From JBJEDU01 sp051872395 (lineage in GTDB: Bacteria > Bacillota_I > Bacilli_A > RFN20 > CAG-826), in assembly GCA_051872395.1 (NCBI GenBank), contig JBJEDU010000006.1:1-47878 (forward strand): a DNA stretch of 47,878 bases. The letters are read 5' to 3'. A program made the position numbers and the translations under genes. This document shows positions 1-8,672 of the stretch, in pieces; the stretch's first letter is position 1; every line of letters starts with the position of its first letter. The notes under the pieces are model-generated. The model made no database searches. It was not told the origin of the DNA and worked only from the letters and a program-made list of their open reading frames with translations.

Positions 1-594
1 AGAAACATAAATAATTGGTTTTAAACCAATGATATCACCCATAAATCCAGCAAAGTTAGAAATACGACCACTACGTTTAAAGAATTTTAAATCAGTAGCG
101 AAGAAATAAATGGCGTATTTTTGGACAATCGTATCAGCGTATGCTTTTAATTCATCGATTGTTGGATTGTATTTTTCTTTATATTTGACTAAGTCTTCAA
201 TAATATTTAATCCACCTGCTGTAATTGATAATGTATCAATCGTTTCAATTCTTCTATCAGGATATTTTTCTAATAATTCCACTTTCGCGTTATCCATAAC
301 TTGGAATGTTCCACTCATCGCGCTAGAAAAGTGAATGTAAAGAATATCAAAACCATCTTTTAAAACTGGTTCAAAAGCATCGAGATATTCACTCAAATTT
401 AAAGCACTAGTCTTTGGGATAACTCCTTTAGCAAGTGTTTTATAAAAATCCTTAAAGTTGAAATCGTCAGAATCACTATAAGGATAATAAACTTTCTCAT
501 CAATAATAAATGGCATTCTTAATAATTCTAAGCCGTGCTCTTTCGCGTATTTTGGAGTGACATCCAAATCGCTATCAACAAAAATTTTATACAT
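1..594 (-). CDS. DegV family protein (partial, C-terminus outside the window)
   Basis: 198 codons are visible from the ATG at 594 to the window edge, and the frame stays open. The product starts MYKIFVDSDLD and carries the DegV features LRMPFIIDEK, a PKTSALN stretch, then LYIHFSSAMSGTFQ and FFKRSGRIS. DegV proteins bind a fatty acid and, as FakB, present it to the kinase FakA; full-length members are about 280 residues, so roughly the last third is missing. An AAGGGAG ribosome site precedes the ATG. Which fatty acid it binds, and whether fakA lies nearby, cannot be seen here. Confidence 0.88.
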   Translation of the reverse strand, partial: MYKIFVDSDLDVTPKYAKEHGLELLRMPFIIDEKVYYPYSDSDDFNFKDFYKTLAKGVIPKTSALNLSEYLDAFEPVLKDGFDILYIHFSSAMSGTFQVMDNAKVELLEKYPDRRIETIDTLSITAGGLNIIEDLVKYKEKYNPTIDELKAYADTIVQKYAIYFFATDLKFFKRSGRISNFAGFMGDIIGLKPIIYVS

Positions 595-670
595 ATAAAA
601 TACTCCCTTGTATACCTATATATTAAAAATATAGTCTTAATAAAATCAACAAAAAAATCAATTTTGTCTA

Positions 671-1663
671 TTAATTTAGTTTAAATAATCTTAAATATTT
701 ACCTTTCTCCACCTTTTTGTTTATTAAATAACATAAATACGAAACCGCGATTGTAATAACATAAATCAAAACATATTTAATAAAATAATTATCTGATAAT
801 AAACTGATGTTCGCGGCACCTGACATAAATACTTGATTAAGTATATAGATGTAATAACATAACTTATCAGAAAACATTAAAAATTTATAATTTTTGGTAT
901 TATTTAAAAACGCAAATAATAGGATAAATAAGAAGAAAGTTGCCGTTCCAAATGTTGTTGACGCAACAATATCCGCGATTGATAATAGTTGATCTAAAAA
1001 GAAATTTTCGTTAGCAGCTCTAATAGTTAAAGCATAAACTCCTAAAGACACTATGATTAAAATCGACCAAATAACAATATGAGGAATTTTCTTTTTATAG
1101 TCTTTATTAACATAAGTATCAAAATATTTTTCGCCCACTAAATAGCCAACAATATAACAAGAAACAATAATAGCGATACTAGTAAAATAAGAAAGGACGA
1201 TATCAAGAAAGAAAACTAAGGAAGAAACAATAATTTTAACTTTCTTATTTTTCTTTAAAAGTGGGGTAATTAAATAGCAGATACCAATATAAGCGATATA
1301 GTACAAATTAGCGAATGAAAATATTTTGACATTATTGAAAGGTCTAAAAGAAATAAAACAATCAATAAAAGAAATATTATTAAAAAGTGAATAAATAATG
1401 TAATAAAAAGAAATCAAAGAAAAACACACTAAAACCGGAATAATTAATTTTTTAAAGTTAGTTTTAATAAATTCTTTATTATTTGTAATTACTTTTCGTG
1501 CGTATAAAAACCCAGATAAAGCGGTTAATCCTTGCACCCCTTTACTTAAAAGCATTTCATAAGGGATATCATAATTATGAACAAGAAAAAATATGTGAAA
1601 TTGTAAAATACAAATCGTTGCAATCAAACGATAAACGCTGAGGGAATGATATCTTGTTTTCAT
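671..1663 (-). CDS. Membrane acyltransferase, acyltransferase-3 family
   Basis: A 330-residue integral membrane protein with about ten hydrophobic segments. The N-terminus (SVYRLIATICILQFHIFF) matches the R-x10-H entry motif of the acyltransferase-3 family, followed by a GVQGLTALSGFLYARK stretch like the usual G..gV..FFvlSGfl. Family members O-acylate cell-wall or surface sugars. There is no extra extracellular catalytic domain of the OatA type, so it is the membrane domain alone. It stands as a single gene between degV and tRNA-Ser; no Shine-Dalgarno is visible before ATG 1663, and a TATAAT lies 20 bases upstream. The substrate is unknown. Confidence 0.8.
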   Translation of the reverse strand: MKTRYHSLSVYRLIATICILQFHIFFLVHNYDIPYEMLLSKGVQGLTALSGFLYARKVITNNKEFIKTNFKKLIIPVLVCFSLISFYYIIYSLFNNISFIDCFISFRPFNNVKIFSFANLYYIAYIGICYLITPLLKKNKKVKIIVSSLVFFLDIVLSYFTSIAIIVSCYIVGYLVGEKYFDTYVNKDYKKKIPHIVIWSILIIVSLGVYALTIRAANENFFLDQLLSIADIVASTTFGTATFFLFILLFAFLNNTKNYKFLMFSDKLCYYIYILNQVFMSGAANISLLSDNYFIKYVLIYVITIAVSYLCYLINKKVEKGKYLRLFKLN

Positions 1664-1731
1664 AAAATGTAGGTAAATAAATAATTATAATCTAATTCTT
1701 TCGTTATTAATTATAACGCTAAAAAGAACAT

Positions 1732-1770
1732 AAAAAAAGAGACTGATATATAATATCAATCTCGTTTTTT
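1732..1770 (-). terminator. Rho-independent terminator after tRNA-Ser(GCT)
   Basis: Inverted arms 1739-1749 and 1753-1763 (GAGACTGATAT / ATATCAATCTC, one G-U pair) are flanked by an A-run on the left and a T-run on the right. It can therefore stop transcription in either direction; on the minus strand it follows the tRNA gene. Confidence 0.8.
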
Positions 1771-1776
1771 AAATTT

Positions 1777-1867
1777 TGGCGGAGTAGGAGAGACTTGAAC
1801 TCTCGCACCAGTTACCCGATCTACTTCCTTAGCAGGGAAGCCCCTTCACCAACTTGGGTACTACTCC
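1777..1867 (-). tRNA. tRNA-Ser (anticodon GCT)
   Basis: A 91-base cloverleaf with a long variable arm, as in class II tRNAs. The acceptor arms are GGAGTAG (1861-1867 read on the minus strand) and CTACTCC, the discriminator is G, and CCA is encoded at 1777-1779. The anticodon arm is CTTCC-CTGCTAA-GGAAG, giving anticodon GCT (Ser, AGC/AGU). It has its own promoter and terminator. Confidence 0.95.
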
Positions 1868-1881
1868 ATGAAGCAAAACTT

Positions 1882-1910
1882 ATACTATCATAGTCTAAAG
1901 TTTTGTTCAA
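1882..1910 (-). promoter_or_regulatory. Promoter of tRNA-Ser(GCT)
   Basis: On the minus strand, TTGAAC (-35, 1905-1910), a 17-base spacer, and TAGTAT (-10, 1882-1887), ending 14 bases before the tRNA. It sits in the 49-base gap after the proS stop codon. Confidence 0.75.
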
Positions 1911-1916
1911 ATAATT

Positions 1917-3353
1917 TTAATATGCTTTAGCAAATAAGACAACCTTTCTTGCTTTTTTGCCACATATAGGACAAGTATCATCGAATGGAATTTGATCAAA
2001 TGGGATACATCTAGCGGTCGCATTAAACATTTCTTTAATTTTTGTTTCGCAGGCTTCATCTTCGCACCACATCATTTTGGCATATCCACCTTCTTCAAGA
2101 ACAACTTTCAATTGTTCAACAGTGTGAACTTCTTTCGTATGAGAAAGTAAATATTCTAAAGCTTTTTGATACATTTCATTATGAATTTGTTTTAATAAAG
2201 TTTCGATTTCACCTATTAATTTTTCAACTGGAACACTAATTTTTGTTCCATCATTTCTTTTTGCAATAGTGACGACACCTTTCTCAATATCTCGAGGTCC
2301 TAACTCAATACGAAGTGGAACACCTTTCATTTCGTATTCAGAAAATTTCCAACCCGCAGATTTATCTCCATCATCGATATGAACTCGATATCCGGCTTCT
2401 TTGATTTTTTCATATATTTCTCGACTCGCTGTTAAAACTCCTGGTTTATGTTGAGCAATAGGAATAACAACAATTTGAATAGGAGCGACGAAAGGAGGCA
2501 ATACTAAACCATTATCATCACCATGAACCATAATAATAGAACCTAATAGACGTGTTGAAACACCCCACGATGTTTGATATGGATTAGCGAGTTTACCATC
2601 TCTTCCTTGAAATTGAACACCAAATGCTTTCGCGAAACCATTTCCAAAATAATGGGTGGTTCCACTTTGAAGAGCTTTACCATCTGGCATTAAAGCTTCA
2701 ATAGAATATGTTTCTAACGCTCCAGCAAACTTTTCTTTTTCAGTCTTTCTTCCTTTTGAAAAAGGAATCGCTAATAAATCTCTTCCAAGATCATCGTATA
2801 TTTCGAGCATTTTTAATGTTTCGTTTCGTGCTTCTAATTCCGTTTCATGCATCGTATGACCTTCTTGCCATAAAAATTCACTACCACGTAAAAATGGTCT
2901 TGTGGTTTTTTCCCAACGGACCACTGAACACCATTGGTTATAAAGTTTTGGTAAATCGCGATAAGAATTGATTACTCTTGCATAATGTTCACAAAATAAA
3001 GTTTCAGAGGTTGGACGAATAATTAATCGATCCTCTAATTTGTTATTTCCACCTACTGTCGCAATTAAAGTTTCAGGAGCAAATCCTTCTACATGCTCTT
3101 TTTCTTTATCGAATAAAGATTCAGGAATGACAAGTGGCATATAAACATTACTATGTCCGGTATCTTTAAATCTTTTATCAAGATAAGCTTGAATTTGTTC
3201 CCAAATAGCGTAGCCATATGGACGATAAATAATAAACCCTTTGACAGATGAGTAATCCATTAATTCAGCCTTACGGCACACATCAGTGTACCACTGCGCA
3301 AAATCATCTTCTTGACGAGTAATTGAATCGTTTTTAATTTTGTTTTGTTCCAT
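1917..3353 (-). CDS. proS: Prolyl-tRNA synthetase, short (type 3) form
   Basis: A 478-residue class II aminoacyl-tRNA synthetase charging tRNA-Pro. It is the short eukaryote/archaeon-like form: it starts with DDFAQWYTDVCRKAEL and SVKGFIIYRPYGYAIWE, has the class II motif 2 region (RTRPFLRGSEFLWQEGH-like, with TTRPFLRGSEF visible), lacks the editing insertion of bacterial type 1 enzymes, and ends in a Cys-rich zinc-type module (CEDEAC, CPICGKK) and the conserved FAKAY C-terminal Tyr. AAGGGA precedes the ATG. The gene starts 21 bases after the GGDEF/EAL-like gene and is probably co-transcribed with it; no T-box leader is present. Confidence 0.97.
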   Translation of the reverse strand: MEQNKIKNDSITRQEDDFAQWYTDVCRKAELMDYSSVKGFIIYRPYGYAIWEQIQAYLDKRFKDTGHSNVYMPLVIPESLFDKEKEHVEGFAPETLIATVGGNNKLEDRLIIRPTSETLFCEHYARVINSYRDLPKLYNQWCSVVRWEKTTRPFLRGSEFLWQEGHTMHETELEARNETLKMLEIYDDLGRDLLAIPFSKGRKTEKEKFAGALETYSIEALMPDGKALQSGTTHYFGNGFAKAFGVQFQGRDGKLANPYQTSWGVSTRLLGSIIMVHGDDNGLVLPPFVAPIQIVVIPIAQHKPGVLTASREIYEKIKEAGYRVHIDDGDKSAGWKFSEYEMKGVPLRIELGPRDIEKGVVTIAKRNDGTKISVPVEKLIGEIETLLKQIHNEMYQKALEYLLSHTKEVHTVEQLKVVLEEGGYAKMMWCEDEACETKIKEMFNATARCIPFDQIPFDDTCPICGKKARKVVLFAKAY

Positions 3354-3374
3354 AAATATATATCCCTTAATTCA

Positions 3375-5147
3375 TTAAAATTTGTAATTGTCTCCCATTT
3401 GAGATAATTTATCCATCTTTTTCTTTTCAATTGGAAGAAGCATATCATTATTAATTGATATTGCTTCACTACTAACGTAGTTTATACCAGATTTGATAAT
3501 AAGTTCAATTGATTGCCAACTTTCAAGGTCAGTGGCAATAATTGGCTTTTTATATTTTAGCAACTGTTCTATCAAAGTGTGAATAGAAAGTCTAATTCGA
3601 TTATTCTTTTTAATTTCTTCTGTCATCGCTGCCCCAACAACAAAGTAATCAAAGTTCGTATAAATAGATGGATCTAACAATAAATTTTTATCTTTTAAAG
3701 ATAATGCGATTGAATATGATAAATCATGAATAATTTTCATTTGTTCATTAATGAGTTCCACTTTTACAGCGTTTTGATTAACTTCTTGTTCGTCAAAAAC
3801 GAGAACTAAATTAACGTCTTTAATTCGCGGAATGTGAGGTAATATTTCTTTCATTTCATCTAAATCTAATAAACTGACCGAGAAAAATAATTTGCATTTA
3901 TTGTCTGGTTTTTCGTTAGCGAATTTAGGTATGACATTTTTCGCTACCTTGGTAAATAATTCTTTATTTCGATTAACTTTATAAGCATATTTACTCATCT
4001 CTAAAAATGAGGTAAATGATGAATCATAAGCTTTGATATAAGAAAAATATCCAGTAATTTTTTTCTTTGAAACATTGATGATAGGTCGATATAAATAACG
4101 AAGTGAACCAGGTTCCATCAATTGATTAATTTCATCATTATATCGAAGTAATTCAACATTTGATGCAGCGATTGATTTGTAATACAAAAGCACTAAAGAA
4201 TCATTTTGATGTGCGCTTATCGCCGTCTCACAAACATGGGAAATTATTTCATCATAATCTTGATAGAATAAAGAATTTTGAATAACACCAATAGAAAAAG
4301 TAATTGAACTCACAAAACCATTGACTTCAATAGTCTTCTTCAAAGCGTGAGATATCGAATTAGCGAGATGCATCGCATCATCTTTCGATGATAAAAATAA
4401 ATCGAATAAATACATTTCGTTATCATTGACTTCCACTATTTGTCGAGGTGATTTACTATTTGACGCGAAAGGATATATTTCATTTCTTAAAGTCATTGCC
4501 ATATATCTTTCAACTTTTTCGTTCGCTAAAGCTTTTTGCTTCATATAGAAAAATTTAATGCAAAAGGTAAAACCTTTAATAGATTTAGAATTGACAATAA
4601 GATTTTTCATCACACTAGAAGGGACCACTCCAGCGAATTTTTTAGTCACATGATTATTTTTCTTTTTCGATGGTAAATGTGATGGAGTGATATATCTTAA
4701 AATGTGGCTTTCTAAATTTAAAAAACCTTTCTCGCTATCATAGTTGAGAAGTTTGAGTAAAGAAAAATAGGAATTCTTTCCACGATTAATGACGATATCG
4801 GCTTCTAAATAAGGTTCACAGTTTTTTGAGTCAATACAAATTGAAAAAATCCAGTTTTTCACTTTTTCAACATCGCTTGGATGAAAGCGATGATAAAACT
4901 GAATCATATCCATTTCTCTTTTATTTTTAAGACTACTTCTATTAAAATAAGTCACAATATTTTTTCTAACATCGATAACAAATATTCTTGTAGTGTTACT
5001 TTCTTGTTTAATTTTTTCACGATATTTTTTATCTTTTGAATCGCTAATTGAAAGAGATATCAAAAAGATAATAAGTAAAAGTAATAAAACATTAATGCTA
5101 ATAAAAAAGCTCAAAAATGGGATATCTTTAAAATTCCACCAATCCAT
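3375..5147 (-). CDS. Membrane-anchored protein with PAS-, GGDEF- and EAL-like regions, all degenerate
   Basis: The reading frame is open from a TTG at 5198 (607 residues), but ATG 5147 (MDWWNFK, 590 residues) is preferred because a perfect TATAAT ends 7 bases before it. Using 607-residue numbering: hydrophobic helices at about 3-16 and 27-52; a PAS-like stretch at 70-170 (FHPSDVEKV); a GGDEF-like domain at 200-342 that keeps FSIGV (301-305) but has VNDNEMYLF where GGDEF should be; and an EAL-like domain at 360-595 starting RPIINVSKKKITGY but with FSYIKA in place of the EAL signature. Catalysis of cyclic di-GMP synthesis or breakdown is therefore unlikely; a binding or sensory role is inferred. 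It is followed by proS. Confidence 0.7.
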   Translation of the reverse strand: MDWWNFKDIPFLSFFISINVLLLLLIIFLISLSISDSKDKKYREKIKQESNTTRIFVIDVRKNIVTYFNRSSLKNKREMDMIQFYHRFHPSDVEKVKNWIFSICIDSKNCEPYLEADIVINRGKNSYFSLLKLLNYDSEKGFLNLESHILRYITPSHLPSKKKNNHVTKKFAGVVPSSVMKNLIVNSKSIKGFTFCIKFFYMKQKALANEKVERYMAMTLRNEIYPFASNSKSPRQIVEVNDNEMYLFDLFLSSKDDAMHLANSISHALKKTIEVNGFVSSITFSIGVIQNSLFYQDYDEIISHVCETAISAHQNDSLVLLYYKSIAASNVELLRYNDEINQLMEPGSLRYLYRPIINVSKKKITGYFSYIKAYDSSFTSFLEMSKYAYKVNRNKELFTKVAKNVIPKFANEKPDNKCKLFFSVSLLDLDEMKEILPHIPRIKDVNLVLVFDEQEVNQNAVKVELINEQMKIIHDLSYSIALSLKDKNLLLDPSIYTNFDYFVVGAAMTEEIKKNNRIRLSIHTLIEQLLKYKKPIIATDLESWQSIELIIKSGINYVSSEAISINNDMLLPIEKKKMDKLSQMGDNYKF

Positions 5148-5154
5148 GTTATTT

Positions 5155-5160
5155 ATTATA
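5155..5160 (-). promoter_or_regulatory. -10 box for the GGDEF/EAL-like gene, leaderless layout
   Basis: TATAAT on the minus strand, then 7 bases (AAATAAC), then ATG 5147. Transcription would begin at or next to the start codon. No good -35 was found at the usual distance. Confidence 0.5.
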
Positions 5161-5250
5161 AATAAAATGATGACAAAATTGGATAAGAAAATAATCAAAA
5201 TATATATTTTTGCTTATTTTAAAAAGAAAAATGGTATTTTTATCATCATT

Positions 5251-5259
5251 TGATATAAT
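5251..5259 (+). promoter_or_regulatory. Extended -10 promoter of tRNA-Ser(CGA)
   Basis: TGATATAAT, a TGn-extended -10 box with consensus hexamer, 11 bases before the tRNA. No convincing -35 is present, which fits extended -10 promoters. Confidence 0.6.
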
Positions 5260-5270
5260 AAACTTCGCAT

Positions 5271-5361
5271 GGAGAAATACCCAAGTGGCTGAAGGGGGCA
5301 GTTTCGAAAACTGCTAGAGGATGCAAGTCTTGCGGGGGTTCAAATCCCTCTTTCTCCGCCA
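5271..5361 (+). tRNA. tRNA-Ser (anticodon CGA)
   Basis: A 91-base class II tRNA with acceptor arms GGAGAAA and TTTCTCC, a long variable arm, G discriminator and encoded CCA. The anticodon arm GCAGT-TTCGAAA-ACTGC gives anticodon CGA (Ser, UCG). Confidence 0.95.
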
Positions 5362-5371
5362 AGAGACAAAA

Positions 5372-5411
5372 AAAGGTAATATTTATTTATAATATTACCT
5401 TTATTTTTTTA
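5372..5411 (+). terminator. Bidirectional terminator between tRNA-Ser(CGA) and the macro-domain gene
   Basis: A 12-bp stem (AAAGGTAATATT at 5372-5383, its complement at 5391-5402) with a 7-base loop, followed by T-runs on both strands. It serves the tRNA on the plus strand and the yitT-cotH-macro group on the minus strand. Confidence 0.85.
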
Positions 5412-5427
5412 TAAATAATAAATAATT

Positions 5428-5955
5428 TTATTTTGAATATTTTTCAAAAGCTTTATTATAAATTTCTAAATGAGTTTGGATAGATCGTTCATCATTTGAA
5501 TAAATACACATATAAGCTTGTTTTAAATGTTTTGCGTTATAACTACAAACTACTTTCGCACAAATTTCAGCAGCCTTTTCTAATGGAAAAGAAAATACTC
5601 CTGTAGAAATTGAAGAAAACGCAATCGTTTCAAGTTCTAATTCATCTGCTATGCGGAGGGAATTTAAGTAACATGATGCCAGTGTTTCATTTGGATGCGG
5701 ATTAGAGTAGTAACGAGGTCCAACTGTATGAATGATGTATTTATTTTTTAAGTTATATGCTTTAGTAACTTTTGCTTCGCCTGGACGACACCCATTTAAA
5801 GTGCGACATTCTTCTAATAATTCTTTTCCAGCGGCTTTATGTATCGCATAATCAACACCGCCTCCACCCAAAAGAGATTCATTAGCAGCATTGACGATGA
5901 CATCAGCTTTTTCTCCGATTTTAGTAATATCCATTTTTATTGCAATGATTTTCAT
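5428..5955 (-). CDS. Macro-domain protein, probable O-acetyl-ADP-ribose / ADP-ribose deacylase
   Basis: A 175-residue stand-alone macro domain of the YmdB/MacroD type. Visible signatures are ADVIVNAANESLLGGGGVD (residues 17-35), the ribose-contacting CRPGEAKVTKAYNL segment, IIHTVGPRY, and the phosphate loop SSISTGVFSFPLEKAA. The family hydrolyses O-acetyl-ADP-ribose or removes ADP-ribose from acidic side chains in the cytoplasm. It lies 10 bases after the cotH-like gene and is probably the last gene of that transcript. No signal peptide. The link to the upstream membrane genes is unexplained. Confidence 0.93.
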   Translation of the reverse strand: MKIIAIKMDITKIGEKADVIVNAANESLLGGGGVDYAIHKAAGKELLEECRTLNGCRPGEAKVTKAYNLKNKYIIHTVGPRYYSNPHPNETLASCYLNSLRIADELELETIAFSSISTGVFSFPLEKAAEICAKVVCSYNAKHLKQAYMCIYSNDERSIQTHLEIYNKAFEKYSK

Positions 5956-5965
5956 AATTAATTAC

Positions 5966-7477
5966 CTATAAATTTATCGTCGCTAATTTATTTTCAGCGT
6001 ATTGTTGAAAAGTGAGATTTTCATTCTCCTCACTAACATTTTTTGATGAATAATAAAATTGATTGGTAAAAGCAACAAATTTATCATTATCTAAATATTC
6101 ATTCGCGTATTGTTTACAATATGCGAAATATTTCTCTTCATAACTTTCAATAATTGGTCGAGAAGAAGAACCACAAACGAGAAGTCTTCTAACTAAAGGC
6201 ATTCCACATCCATTTTCAGTAATTGTTCCTGTTAAGCGATCAGAATCCATACTTTGAGTAGAAGTATCAATAGACCACCCTTTTAAAATACCGAAGACAC
6301 GGTCATTATCATAAGGAATAAAATATGCTTTATTATTGTTGGAATTAAAATATAAATAATAATTGTTGTAATTATTACGATAATCATCAGGGGAACCAAC
6401 AACCCAACTCATCGCGGCGAAACGAAGGAAATAATCAACATCCAAACAATTCTCAATATTTGTTTTAATTTTACTTTCTTCAACATAAGTTAATGAAGTT
6501 GAATTGATAAAGTTAGTCAAAGAAGAAAAATCTGAAGTATCTTCATTAGTTTTTAAATCGTAAGAAGGAGAAAATCCTTCACTTTCTACCCCTATCTTAT
6601 TCATATCAACCTCACGTAAATCTGCAGGCCCACGGTCAGTGTAAGTACATTTATATAAATCTCCTTTACTTCCTTCAGGGAACGCTAATTTCATCATCGC
6701 TTTATCGACGGTTTGATAAAGTAAATATGGCATAGTGACACTATCAGTTTCCGTATTGATAGTTAAACTCACTAAATTAGCTAATTGCGAGACAACTCCC
6801 ACATCAGAGAAACATTTCAAAGAATATAATTCTTTAGTGAATGATTGATCATAATTTCTATTCCACTTCAAATCAAATTTCTTTAAAGTATTAACTCTTC
6901 TACTTTCAATTTTTTCAATTTGTATGTCACTATATTCTAATTGATAATAATCATTAATATCTGGACTATTAAATGGTTTATCGACAGCAATTTTAAAATG
7001 ACATAATTCTTCTCTATTTAAAAAGTTTCCGTTTTGGTCGATAAAATCATTATTTCGAGAAGTATTACCTTTCATTCTCGCTCCAACATCATTATATATC
7101 ACAGTGGTGTTATTGACTTGAACTGATAATTGACAAGGATGATACATCTCTTGCTTACTGAAAGAAGAATCAACACCATATTCCGCTAATTTGTATAATG
7201 CTTCATTTGAGAAATCTAAAACTATTTTTACAACACTATTTGGATCAAAAAGTTTTTCTAAAGTTAAATCTGGATTATAACTTGAAGGGATGGAAGTAGA
7301 ACTATTTTCACTGCTTATATCACCAGAAGAACTGTCATTGAGCGAAGAAGAGTGTTCATTTTCTTCACTACTTTCGTTATTATTTTCACTATTTGATAAT
7401 GAACTTGAATCAATAAAAGACAAAGTGCAACTAGAAAGTAATAAAGCACTCAAAAAAATCAATGGGAATTTTCTCAT
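5966..7477 (-). CDS. CotH-kinase-like lipoprotein
   Basis: A secreted lipoprotein of about 503 residues: signal peptide MRKFPLIFLSALLLSSC (lipid Cys at 17), then a Ser/Glu/Asn-rich linker to about residue 60, then a CotH-type fold with GARMKGNTS and the metal-binding stretch YFIPYDNDRVFG. CotH proteins are atypical kinases that phosphorylate spore-coat or surface proteins. The frame is open from a TTG at 7501, but ATG 7477 is chosen because AAAGGAGG lies 11 bases before it and would be inside the gene otherwise. No sporulation gene is in the window, so a surface-protein or adhesion substrate is more likely than spore coat. It sits between yitT and the macro gene. Confidence 0.82.
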   Translation of the reverse strand: MRKFPLIFLSALLLSSCTLSFIDSSSLSNSENNNESSEENEHSSSLNDSSSGDISSENSSTSIPSSYNPDLTLEKLFDPNSVVKIVLDFSNEALYKLAEYGVDSSFSKQEMYHPCQLSVQVNNTTVIYNDVGARMKGNTSRNNDFIDQNGNFLNREELCHFKIAVDKPFNSPDINDYYQLEYSDIQIEKIESRRVNTLKKFDLKWNRNYDQSFTKELYSLKCFSDVGVVSQLANLVSLTINTETDSVTMPYLLYQTVDKAMMKLAFPEGSKGDLYKCTYTDRGPADLREVDMNKIGVESEGFSPSYDLKTNEDTSDFSSLTNFINSTSLTYVEESKIKTNIENCLDVDYFLRFAAMSWVVGSPDDYRNNYNNYYLYFNSNNNKAYFIPYDNDRVFGILKGWSIDTSTQSMDSDRLTGTITENGCGMPLVRRLLVCGSSSRPIIESYEEKYFAYCKQYANEYLDNDKFVAFTNQFYYSSKNVSEENENLTFQQYAENKLATINL

Positions 7478-7512
7478 AAAATAAAGTGCCTCCTTTAACA
7501 ATAAATATATTA

Positions 7513-8514
7513 TTACTCAACAGGTTTGATGAAGAATTTACCAAATACTTGTGTAAGTGGTGAAACGGCTAAAAAGGCATGATCATCAACTTTTTGACAA
7601 ACGGTAACGACCTTCTTAACTTCAGATGAACTAACGATCATCATGATAACATTTTTATCGACACCCGAATACGCACCTTTACCCTTCAACACGGTCGCAC
7701 CATGAGGGAAATACGCGACGAGTATTTCTTGCATATGAACGTTCGAAGAAATAATCTGAATTTGAACTTTTTTATTTCTAACATTAATGAAATCAACAAT
7801 GAGAGAAGTAATAAATAAATAAGCAATAGAAAATAACGCAGCGATAATCGCATTATCGTATTTTGCCGGTGAATTGATGCAATATAAAATCGTATGTAAT
7901 AAAACAATGCAACCATTAATAGCAACGGAATATTTACCGACTGATGTTGATTTTCTAAGAGCGAAATAATATGTAAATACATCGATTCCACCACATGAAA
8001 AGTCACCTTTATAAGCGATTGCAGAACTTAAACCAGTACAAACACCTGCAAATAAAACTCTGGTCACATCATTATTGACTATAAATAAATTTTCTCTAAT
8101 CGCACTTGTCACATCCCAGTTTGGAATAATTTGCATAAATAAGGATGAAACAAAAACATTAATAATTGAATATATAGCAAATTTCTTTCCAACGAAAAAG
8201 AAAGCAAATATTGCAATAGGAACATTGAGTGCAGCGTATAAAATTGAAGAGGCCACAAAGAAATCAATCTTTAACCCACAGATTTCAAATAGTAAAATTA
8301 AATTTTGAGTGACACCACTGACCCCACCAGTCACTATTAATAAACCAGTTTCTTGATCGACTGGGGTAACAAATGACGTATAGCCAAAAGAAAAGATAAA
8401 CGCTGCAACAATACAAAAGAATACACATTTTGTATTATCTAATAAAATTCTTATTGGTAAATGATCAAAGAGGAAGTCGTTTACTTTTTTCTTGATTTTC
8501 TTAATTTTTTTCAT
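7513..8514 (-). CDS. YitT family membrane protein (DUF161 plus DUF2179)
   Basis: 333 residues with five to six membrane segments from about 25 to 240 (FSFGYTSFVTPVDQETGLLIVTGG region, GLSSAIAYKGDFSCGGIDVF) and a soluble C-terminal domain (QIISSNVHMQEILVAYF, GATVLKGKGAYSG) typical of the YitT C-terminal module. The molecular function of this common Bacillota family is not established. First gene of yitT-cotH-macro (35-base gap to the cotH-like start). No Shine-Dalgarno is visible before ATG 8514; a TAAAAT lies 17 bases upstream, inside a small dyad (CGAATG-N9-CATTCG, 8525-8545). Confidence 0.9.
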   Translation of the reverse strand: MKKIKKIKKKVNDFLFDHLPIRILLDNTKCVFFCIVAAFIFSFGYTSFVTPVDQETGLLIVTGGVSGVTQNLILLFEICGLKIDFFVASSILYAALNVPIAIFAFFFVGKKFAIYSIINVFVSSLFMQIIPNWDVTSAIRENLFIVNNDVTRVLFAGVCTGLSSAIAYKGDFSCGGIDVFTYYFALRKSTSVGKYSVAINGCIVLLHTILYCINSPAKYDNAIIAALFSIAYLFITSLIVDFINVRNKKVQIQIISSNVHMQEILVAYFPHGATVLKGKGAYSGVDKNVIMMIVSSSEVKKVVTVCQKVDDHAFLAVSPLTQVFGKFFIKPVE

Positions 8515-8607
8515 AAAATATGTTCGAATGTATTTTAATCATTCGTTTGTAAAAACTCAATAGAAAATCTAATTTAAAAGTAGATTGAAATATAAGATAA
8601 TATCTTA

Positions 8608-8636
8608 TTGAAAGAAATATTTTAGAATGATAGAAT
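8608..8636 (+). promoter_or_regulatory. Promoter of the membrane thioredoxin-like gene
   Basis: TTGAAA (8608-8613), a 17-base spacer, and TAGAAT (8631-8636). A GGAGG ribosome site follows at 8658-8662, 10 bases before ATG 8673. Confidence 0.7.
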
Positions 8637-8672
8637 AGTATCGCTATATGTAAATATGGAGGTTTTAATTAA

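Noticed and set aside
110..334. 74-residue plus-strand frame
   Set aside because: Lies within the degV coding region on the other strand, which has clear family motifs.
1917..3374. T-box riboswitch ahead of proS (and of trpS at 23676-23718)
   Set aside because: The gaps are only 21 and 43 bases, too short for a T-box, and no conserved T-box sequence is seen.
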